Made by a program: the position numbers and the translations under genes. Of a stretch of 64,000 nt of DNA, positions 56,058 through 64,000 are shown piece by piece. Source of the stretch: Sulfuritalea sp. Its GTDB lineage: Bacteria; Pseudomonadota; Gammaproteobacteria; Burkholderiales; Rhodocyclaceae. Under the pieces are notes generated by a model. That model was not told where the DNA came from. It worked only from the letters and a program-made list of their open reading frames with translations, and did not search any database. The DNA lies in the NCBI GenBank assembly GCA_016716965.1, contig JADJUP010000036.1, positions 48,190 through 112,189 of the forward strand, in the 5' to 3' direction. Numbering within the stretch: position 1 is the stretch's first letter; each line of letters begins with the position of its first letter.

Positions 56058-56840
56058 GTGAATTGTTCCACTGCGACAAGGTCACGCTCTCGCCAGTGCT
56101 CAACACAGTCAGAACCAGGTCCAGCCCGCTCATTGCCCCGTGTACGTCGCTCGCGGCAATCCCCTCGCCGAAGCGAACGATGTCGATGTCGCCCGGTTGG
56201 TGCGGATCGCCAAAGACGTTGTTGGAGACCACGTCATGCCCGTCGCCCAAGCCGAACTTATAGACATCGCTGCCCGAACCACCACTTAGCGTGTCGTCGC
56301 CCGTACCGCCAATCAGCGTGTCGTCTCCGCCCCATCCAATCAGATCGTCGTTGCCAGCCATGCCCGTCAGGATGTCGGCCAGTGCCCTCCCTTGCAGATC
56401 ATCATCCCCGTCGGTACCGACGACGTTCATTGCCGCCGCACTCAGCGTCGCCTCTTCCCAAATCGTTCCATCGTGGAACTCGACACGCGATACATGGTCG
56501 TAGGCCGGATTACGCCAACTCCACAGGGTCACGCTCTCCCCCGTGCTCTGCACTGTCAGTATCAGGTCCGAGCCGTTTCCCGTTCCTCGTACGTCGCTCG
56601 ACGCGATCCCCTCGCCAAAGCGCAGTACATTGATGTCGTCGGATCTGGGCGAGTCGTTGGCTTCGGGATCGAAGATCGAGTCATGCCCGTCGCCCAAGCC
56701 GAACATATAGACATCGCTGCCCGAACCACCACTTAGTGTGTCGTCGCCCGTACCGCCGATAAGTGTGTCGTCACCGCCCCGACCAAGCAATCTGTCACTA
56801 CCGGCGTAACCGGACAAGATGTGGGCTTGATCCGTACTCT
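56058..56840 (-). CDS. RTX protein segment E: duplicated RTX/HCBP blocks
   Basis: About 260 residues lying within the first copy of the ~883-bp duplication as read on the plus strand. It carries SGYAGSDRLLGRGGDDTLIG, two FGEGIA-SDV-TGESV blocks and two RTX clusters. It is bounded by base losses at about 56840 and 56057; comparison with the other copy shows one C and one G missing. Confidence 0.75.
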
Positions 56841-57111
56841 CAGGAAATCGTTTCCTTCGGTACCGTCGACATTGACCGCCAACGCCGCCAGGTCCAACAC
56901 CGATCCATCGTGGAACTCGACATGGGTTTCATGGTTGTCGGGTGAATTGTTCCACTGCGACAAGGTCACGCTCTCGCCAGTGCTCAACACAGTCAGAACC
57001 AGGTCCAGCCCGCTCATTGCCCCGTGTACGTCGCTCGCGACAATCCCCTCGCCGAAGCGAACGATGTCGATGTCGCCCGGTTGGTGCGGATCGCCAAAGA
57101 CGTTGTTGGAA
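56841..57111 (-). pseudogene. RTX protein segment D: short frame between two shifts
   Basis: About 90 codons (GLDLVLTVLSTGESVTLSQW, HETHVEFHDGSVLDLAALAV) between the losses at about 57111 and 56840. Its sequence is nearly identical to the 55.9-56.2 kb region, which shows where each base is missing. Confidence 0.75.
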
Positions 57112-60100
57112 CCACGTCATGCCCGTCGCCCAAGCCGAACATATAGACATCGCTGCCCGAGCCACCACTTAGCGTGTCGTCGCCCGTACCGCCAATCAGC
57201 GTGTCGTCTCCGCCCCATCCAATCAGATCGTCGTTGCCAGCCACGCCCGTCAGGATGTCGGCCAGTGCCCTCCCTTGCAGATCATCATCCCCGTCGGTAC
57301 CGACGACGTTCATTGCCGCCGCACTCAGCGTCGCCTCGTCCCATACCGTCCCATCGTAGAACTCGACACGCGATACATGGTCGTAGGCCGGATTGCGCCA
57401 ACTCCACAGGGTCACGCTCTCCCCCGTACTCTGCACTGTCAGTATCAGGTCCGAGCCGTTCCCCGTTCCTCGTACGTCGCTCGACGCGATCCCCTCACCG
57501 AAGCGCAGTGCATTGATGTCGTCGGATCGGGGCGAGTCGTTGGCTTCGGGATCGAAGATCGAGTCATGCCCGTCGCCCAAGCCGAACATATAGACATCGC
57601 TGCCCGAACCACCACTTAGCGCGTCGTCACCCGTACCGCCGATCAGTGTGTCATCGCCGCCCCGACCAATCAGCCAATCGTTGCCAGCGTAACCAAAAAT
57701 TGTATCGTTCAGCACTTCGCTTCCGTACACGAATTCGTTGGAATCGGTCCCATGAACCCGTCCCGGCATCGCAGTCACCATCATGCTTGCCGCGCTGGCC
57801 CGGCTTTCAGTCGTGTCATGGCCGTCGATGTAGCTGGCCACGACCCGAACCGTCTTGCCGATCTCCGCCTCGGACAGCATATAGCTGTCGCCGGTCGCAC
57901 CGGCAATCTCCGTCCATGTCGCGCCGGAATCCGCCGACATCTGCCATTGGTAGCCGATACTGCCCAGACCGTCACTATCGACAAGAGTGTTCGTCGCAGT
58001 AAGCGTCTGGCCTTCTGTCGCTGTGCCGCCAACGTCGACTATTCCCGTCGGGACGTCATTGATGTTGCCGATGGCGTCCGTGGCGGCACTGGTGACGCTT
58101 TCCAGAGTGTCATGGCCATCGATGTAGCTGGCATGAACCCGCACCGACTGGCCGACTTGCGCTTCTGTCAGTTCGAATGCGCTCGTGGTGGCGCCTGCGA
58201 TCGGGTTCCAGGTCATGCCGGCGTCCGCCGAGCTCTGCCACTGGTAGCCGATGCCGCCCAATCCATCGGCATCATCCAGATTATTGGTCGCGGTCAGGAC
58301 CTGGCCTTGGGTCGCCGCGCCGTCCACGACCACAATTCCGCTTGGCGCGTCATTCACATTCATGGTGGTATCCGTGGCGCTGCTGGCCACGCTTTCCACC
58401 TTGCCGATACCGTCGATGTAACTCGCCACAACGCGCAATCGCCTGCCAACCTGTGATTCGCCCAATGTGAAGCTGTCGGCCGTGGCGCCGTCAATCGCGC
58501 TCCAGACCATGCCATCGATCGACGACGACCATTGGTAAGTCGCCGGGCCCAGGCCTTCGGCATCCGCCAGGTTGTTGATGACGCCAAGGGTCTGGTTCTG
58601 CGCGGCAATTCCGACAATGGACACGGTGCCCGTCGGGGGGCTGTTGAAAATTTCAACCATGGTGGAGGCATCGCTGGCCACCGATTCCGTGGTGCCATGG
58701 TCGTCGGTGTAACTCGCCACCACCCGAACCACGCTCCCCACCTCCATTTCGCCCAGCGTGAGGCTCCCAGTCGCGGCGCCGGCAATGTCGACCCAGGTCG
58801 CGCCGGCGTCGGCGGAGGACTGCCACTGGTAGTCGATCGCGCCAATACCGTCGGCATCGGCCAGCGTATTGCTGGCGATCAGGGTTTCGCCCTGAATCGC
58901 CGTACCGCCAACGCCGACTGTTCCGGTGGGGGCCGAATTCACCAGTTGCCGTATATCCGACGCCTGCCAAACCCCGTCTTCAAACACGATGCTTTCGATC
59001 GCGTACTGGCCGGGTGCGATCTCGTCGAACGAGACGCTGTCCGTCTCCGAAACCGAAACTGTCACCCGCGAATCCGTTCGGCTCGCCGTCACGTCGGACG
59101 CCAGTATGCCGGTGCCGAACACCAGTTGATCCGTACCTTCGGCATCGACAATGGCATCGGCTCCGTCATCCAGGCCGAACCGGTATGTGTCGTCACCCGA
59201 CCCGCCATCCAGTACATCGTCGCCGCTACCACCAACGAGCGTGTCGTTCCCACCGAGGCCATACACTGTGTCGATGTTCGCCGTACCATCCAACAGATCG
59301 TCGCCTTCAGTGCCGACAAAGTCCGAGGTCGAAACCAGATCGAAGTCCGGTGCAGGCGGCGCCAGGGCAATCAGGTCAGACAGCGACGCGCGGTCGCCAT
59401 CGGCGAACCTGAAATCGTTCACCGATGCACCGAGGAGGTCGTCGCTGCGCGGTGCCAAAACACGAATACCCTGGTCCGGCCCCCAGCCGATATCGAGCGT
59501 GACGTGACGGGAACCATCCAGCGGCGACACGGCCTCGCCCCAGGAGAATTGCAGGTCGGCGCGCACGATGCCCGCGCCGAAGCTCACCGTGGGCGACCCC
59601 AGCACGCCCGAGTCGTAGAAGGGCTGCAATCCCTCGAAGTCCTTCGCGCTCAGCGTGACGACGGGCACGCTATTCTGCTCGTAGTAGAGACCGGGTTGGG
59701 TGCGCCCAGGGACGTGAACAAGGAAAGGCAAGGGTTCGATCCTCCTCACCGTGCCCCAGGAAAGCAAATCCGATAGCGACGCCCATGGCTCCAATCCGCT
59801 TTCCAAGTCAATGAGCGAATCGAAATACCCTGCCTGTCCGAACTCTCCATTTGCCAGGTAATACTGGCCTGCTTGCTCGTAGCTTTCCTGCCAGTCGGTG
59901 ATGCCTTGCGTCTGATAATAGGCATCCACCACGGTCATGGTATCCACCCCCTGCCCCAGCACCAGATCGCTGCCGGTGTTGTAGCGTCCAACCTCAACCA
60001 CCTGCCCCGCGACGGCAACGACAGTGTCATGCCCATCGCCGACCACCATCATCGCGCCACCCTCCAACCACTGGTCGCCACTGCCCGCGACCAGCATGTT

Positions 60101-63043
60101 ACCGCCGATCAGGCGGCCATTGCCCGTGCCGCCGTAGGCAAAGCCGGCGTTGTAGATCGTGTTGTTGCCGACGCCGCCGATCACCGCCGAATGGCCGCTG
60201 GCATAGACCAAGTGATCGCCGTCGGTCAGGTCGATTTCTTCCAGATGGTAGCTTAGCGAACTGGATGTGAGCTGCATCGCGACTGCGGCAGGCAGATTGC
60301 CGGTGCCCTGCCCATCCAGATAGCGCCCGGTCAGCGAGCCTTGATAGTTGGTCGTTACGAAGTCATGGTTATAGGTGATATGGAGCCACCCCGGCGCCCC
60401 ATTGACGGTCCAGATGGTGGCGGTCTCATCCCTGGAACTCCGCGTCGTAGCGCCGGGCAGCGGCGCCCCCCAACTGACTTCGGCCCATAGCCACTGGCTG
60501 GAATACTGAGAGTCACCGCCACTTGCATGAACCTCTGCACCGGCCGCGCTGATCCGGCTCTGGCGGATGTTGGCCGTGCCCTCGCTACGTTCGGCCGCAC
60601 CGGTCTGGTTCCAGCTATAGGTATGCTCGGTTCCAAGATTGCTGGTCCAGGCCACCACGCCGTTGTTGAACTTTCCGGTATGGATGGTGGTGGTCGCCTG
60701 ATCGGTCTGCGATACGCGCAGGCTGTCCGCGAATTGCGTGACGCGGCGCCAGGTGCCGTCGGCCTGCGGGGCATAGCCCTGGACCGTCAAACTATGCTCG
60801 ATATCAAGCCGCGTATCGGCGAGGAAGTCGCGCGCCAGGGTGGCGATGCGATCCTCCTCGTAAGCGGCGGTGTCGGCCAGCAGGGTTTCGGTATTGCGCT
60901 GCACCCCGTCTGCCTCGCTCACCTGCCACACCGCGCCGTCGGTGAAGTAGCCCTGCACGCGCAAGCTTCCCGTGTCGCGGCGGATCGCCAGCAGCAGGTC
61001 GTCGCCGTCGCGCGTGGCGGCGATGTCGTCGAAGGCGAGACCGGTTCCGAGCAGGATGCGATTGGCGCCGGCGTCGATCACCACATCGTTGCCCGACTGC
61101 CGCGCGAGGCGGTAGGTGTCGTTGCCCTCGCCGCCGGCGAGGGTGTTGTCCAGAGCATTGCCGGTGAGAAGGTTGTCCAGCGCGTTGCCGCTGCCGCTGA
61201 TCGCGGCGCCCGTGAGGGTGAGGTTTTCTGCATTGGCGCCGAGGGTGTAGTCGATGGCGGTTTCGATGGTGTCGATGCCCGCGTTTTCGGCCTCGATGAT
61301 CTCGTCGGTGGCGTCGGTGGCGTTGATGAGGCGGTAGGTGTCGTTGCCCAGGCCGCCGGCGAGGCGGTCGAGCAGCACGCTGGCGGTGAGGATATCGTCG
61401 CCGTCCGTGCCGGTGATGTCGCTGCCGCGCGCAAGGAGGTCGGCGTAGGTCAACGTGCTCCCATCGACGAATTGAATGAGGTCGATGGCGCCGGTCTGGC
61501 TGGCCGGGTCGAAGCTCTGGATGTGGATGGCATCGTTCGCATCGGCGCCGATCTGGAGGATCAGCACGCCTTCGTCGCCGGCACGAATATGGATGTCTTC
61601 TGCCGTGACGCCAGCGCCGACTTTTAGCGTATTGAGTTGGGCGACGCCTTGTGCATCCAGTTTGGCGCTGCTGTCGGTAAGACTGTCGGTGCCGTCGCCG
61701 ATGCTGTAGAGGTAGGTGTTGTTGCCGCCGCTTCCCTCCAGAACGTCATTGCCGCGTCCGCCGGAGAGGGTGGCGCGGCCGGTCAGTGCGGTCAGTGTGT
61801 CGTTGCGTTGGCCGCCGAGCTTGACCGCGTTGCCGGCCGCATCCGTGCCCGCGAGCGCGGTTTCGGCATGGCGGCCGATGAATTCGGCGGTTCTGAGGGT
61901 CTCACCGCCGAGCGCGAAGTTCTCCACCGTCCCGGCGATACCGCCGACGATCGCCAACTGGTCGGTGCCGGCGAAGGTGATGCGCAGCTCGCCGTTCAGG
62001 GTCCCGCTGACCTGAACGCCGGCGGGATCGATGCCTTCCAAGATCAGGGTGTCCGTGCCGCCTTCGTCGAGAATCGCCTCGATCAGGCCGTGCTCGAAAT
62101 CGGCCGGCGCATCGCCAACATGGACGATATAGGTGTCGTCGCCCAGGCCGCCGTCGCTCCAGTCGGTGCCGGCACCGCCGATGAGGACGTCGTCGCCGTT
62201 GCCACCCCAGATCGTGTCGTTGCCCGCCCAGCCATCGATGCGGTCGGCCACACCCGTGCCGACAATCTGGTCGTCGCCGTCGGTGCCGTCGAGGTCGAAA
62301 CCCTTGGCCAGCAGTTCTTCCCAGGTGAGGCTCGATCCGTCGGCGAACTGGAAGCTGGAGAAGGTTGGCGCGGCGAGCGGATTGTCGGGGTCGAAGTTCT
62401 CGATGTGGATTGCGTCGCCGTCGCCGAGGTCAAGCAGCAGGGAGCCCTTGCGCAGCTTGATGCCCTCCTTCGCGATGCCCTTGCCGAACACCATGACGCT
62501 GGCGTCCAATCCGCCGGCGTTTTCGTCGATCACCTGCTCTTTTCCATCGCCCTTGTGAAACACATAGGTGTCGAGGCCCGCTCCGCCGACGAGCACGTCG
62601 GTGCCTTGGCCACCGATCAGCGTGTCATTGTTGGCGCCGCCAAAGAGGACATCGTTTCCCGTCCCGCCGTCCAGCAGGTCGTTGCCGCCGTTGCCGAGCA
62701 GCCAGTCGACACCGGCGCCGCCATAAAGCGAATCCGCCCCGGATAGTCCTTCGCCGTCGTCCAGCCCGGTGACACCGTTCAGGGTATAGACATAGTTGCC
62801 GCCGTTACCTTCGCTCGGCGGATTGAGCGTGATTTCCCAGCTGTCGACGACATCGCCCGAAACCGAAGCGTCGCCGATGAGCAGATCGTCCCCCGCCCCG
62901 GCCGCCAGCAAGTCCGCTCCATCGCCGCCGAGCAGGGCATCCTTTGCCACGCTACCCATCAGAATGTCATCACCGATGCCGCCATCGATCAGGTCGCCGC
63001 GCGCGTTGGTGCCGCCGAGTTCGGTGAGCGGGCCCGTATCGTC
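57112..63043 (-). CDS. RTX protein segment C: main open segment (~1,970 residues)
   Basis: The longest uninterrupted part. From its start: RTX clusters (62.9-61.0 kb), a part without RTX repeats (about 60.9-59.4 kb: VTQFADSLRVSQTDQATTTI, WLWAEVSWGAPLPGATTRSS), further RTX loops (59.3-59.0 kb), four tandem ~98-residue Ig-like modules (58.95-57.77 kb; each with GYQWQSSAD and VRVxASYxDGH), and an RTX/HCBP block. A repeat copy encodes KVGAGVTA near 61.6 kb. Function of the RTX-free part is unknown. Confidence 0.85.
57770..58950 (-). repeat. four tandem Ig-like modules (~294 bp each)
   Basis: Four consecutive ~98-codon units begin near PTGTVGVGGTA, PTGTVSIVGIA, PSGIVVVDGAA and PTGIVDVGGTA, each with a YQW core and an SY(I/T)D(G/D) end. 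A fifth lies at about 54.55-54.85 kb. Confidence 0.85.
61600..61625 (-). repeat. dispersed 26-bp repeat, copy 14 (inside RTX gene)
   Basis: The minus strand has AGTCGGCGCTGGCG, TC, ACGGC. It is read in sense as KVGAGVTA. Confidence 0.75.
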
Positions 63044-63358
63044 CCATACAAGGCATCGTTGCCGTCGGCGCCGCCGATCACGTCGGAACCCGATCCGCCG
63101 ATGGCGACGTCGTTGCCGATACCGGCCCAGAGAATGTCGTTGTCGTTGCCGCCGTCGAGGTAGTCGTCGCCGCCCATGCCGGTCAGCAGGTCGCGGCCGT
63201 TGCCGCCGAACATGGCATCGGCGCCTTGCGCATTCGTCGCGGCCTCCGCCACCGCTACGTCGGGGCTGCGTAGAAAGCTGGGCGCCACGCCCAGGCTCCA
63301 GGAAGTTCCGGGTTCGCTGTCGAGGTACTGGTCGCCCGACATGGCGTCATCCCCTGCC
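63044..63358 (-). CDS. RTX protein segment B
   Basis: About 105 codons: MSGDQYLDSEPGTSWSLGVA then RTX loops (MFGGNGRDLLTGMGGDDYLD, GGSGSDVIGGADGNDALYG). It is bounded by an extra G at about 63358 and a missing G at about 63043 (TATGGG(G)ACGATACG). Confidence 0.75.
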
Positions 63359-64000
63359 CCCGCCGATCAGCAGGTCATGGCCCGCGCCGCCCAGCAGAAG
63401 ATCGTTAGCCACTCCGCCCAGCGCAACGTCATCGCCTGCGCCACCATCCAGGATGTCGCCGCGCACGCCGCTGCCGGTTTGTATCGATCCCTGGGCGGCG
63501 GCCTGCGTCGGGGTCTGCACCGCTTCGCCGTGCAGGATCTGCGCGCCGGCCTCGCCGCGCAGGATGTCGCTTTCGCCGACCCGCCCGGTGACCGCCGCCT
63601 CCGGCGCATCGAAGAGATGGATGCCGAGTTCACCACCGGGCAGGCTGGCGAAGTTGGCCAGCACGACCTGCGCGCCGCCGGCGAGCGTGATCACCAGGTC
63701 GGCCCCGTCCTTCGCCGCCGTGACCAACGGATTGCCCGCCAACGCATATCCGCCGCCTTCCTTCGCGACGAAGGCCCCGGTGACGATGCGGCCGCTGGCA
63801 TCCTTGATCAGGCCCTTGCCATCGCCATCGGTGATCGTGTCGCGATCGGTGGCGGTTTGCCCTACCCGGTAGGTGTCGAAGCCGTCGCCGCCGTCCAGCG
63901 CATCGTTGCCGGCCCCGCCGTCGAGCAGGTCATCACCGCCGAGTCCGGTGAGACTGTCGTTGCCGGCGCCGCCGTAGAGACGGTCGCTGACGGCTTCGCC
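63359..64000 (-). CDS. RTX protein segment A, open to the window edge
   Basis: The frame is open from the window end: LYGGAGNDSLTGLGGDDLLD, a short beta segment (ALAGNPLVTAAKDGADLVIT, LANFASLPGGELGIHLFD), then RTX loops. The gene start and the N-terminal domains lie beyond the window. Confidence 0.8.

Larger units (their letters stand above)
55823..57590. repeat. ~883-bp tandem duplication inside the RTX gene
   Basis: 55823-56706 and 56707-57590 are near identical at a constant offset of 883-884 bases, differing by a few substitutions and the single-base losses. Each unit encodes two RTX/HCBP blocks. Confidence 0.85.
52683..64000 (-). pseudogene. giant RTX calcium-binding protein, C-terminal >3,700 codons, six frame changes
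   Basis: One long reading unit enters from beyond 64000 and ends at 52683. It has many GGxGxDxLxGG nonapeptide repeats, four tandem Ig-like modules plus a fifth further on, cadherin-like/He_PIG modules, and HCBP-related blocks (FGEGIAxxDV ... LTVLSTGESVTL). Its last residues, VQAMAAFAPPSAGQTTLPPA then VIAANWQ, match the C-terminal signal of type I secreted beta-proteobacterial RTX proteins. Six single-base changes (about 63358, 63043, 57111, 56840, 56057, 54484) break the frame; four of the five losses fall in short homopolymers. It would be a secreted, calcium-folded adhesin or matrix protein. Intact segments are listed separately. Confidence 0.88.

Noticed and set aside
52683..64000. CRISPR array or satellite DNA in the 53-63 kb repeats
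   Set aside because: The periodic units are in-frame GGxGxD codons of an RTX protein, of variable spacing and sequence, with no spacers or cas genes.

Overview
The window is a gene-dense stretch (about 62-65 % GC by eye) of a betaproteobacterial chromosome, most plausibly from the Rhodocyclales/Nitrosomonadales side. The grounds are the conserved block ubiG-gph-(ompA)-mtaD-gyrA-serC-serA-pheA-hisC-tyrA-aroA/cmk-rpsA-ihfB-lapA-lapB-ugd-rfaE1-rfaD-cysM, the smpB-ratA-rnfH-guaB-guaA block, a one-piece tmRNA with tag ANDERFALAA, and an encoded tRNA CCA end. No strain is identified.

Layout. 1-800: a partial pseudo-receiver gene, tRNA-Thr(TGU) with a terminator, and tmRNA. 0.84-4.4 kb (minus): a HAD phosphatase, ubiG, an OmpA-C-domain lipid-envelope protein and an MTA/SAH-deaminase-like amidohydrolase. 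4.5-22.3 kb (plus): a long, tightly packed run covering gyrA, serine synthesis (serC, serA), aromatic amino acid synthesis (pheA, hisC, tyrA, a fused aroA-cmk), rpsA, ihfB, the LPS-assembly genes lapA/lapB, ugd, the heptose genes and cysM. 22.4-29.1 kb: a nitronate monooxygenase, recQ, a NYN-LOTUS protein, a methyltransferase, an MFS pump and smpB. 29.1-29.4 kb is a 269-bp inverted-repeat element with nested hairpins. 29.4-33.4 kb: ratA, rnfH, guaB, guaA. 33.4-39.3 kb (minus): a six-subunit Mrp-type Na+/H+ antiporter operon whose large AB subunit is frameshifted. 39.5-50.7 kb: ankyrin proteins, ppdK, tadA, an L,D-transpeptidase-GNAT fusion, an NRDE protein, ygfZ, mltG, tmk, holB, tatD. 50.8-52.6 kb: an ABC exporter. 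52.7 kb to the window end (minus): the C-terminal >11 kb of a giant RTX protein, interrupted by six single-base frame changes and carrying a recent ~883-bp tandem duplication.

The most unusual signal is not a gene. A dispersed ~26-bp repeat (core AGTCGGCGCYGGCG, two variable bases, ACGGC) occurs at 14 places between 11.7 and 61.6 kb, in both orientations. Eleven copies lie inside reading frames of nine otherwise unrelated proteins and are translated in five different frames; three lie between genes, two of them inside a larger inverted repeat. This resembles an intragenic short mobile or selected repeat rather than protein homology.

Limits: all calls come from reading the sequence by eye. 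Family names rest on motifs and gene order; no database search was run. The single-base frame changes may be sequencing or assembly errors.
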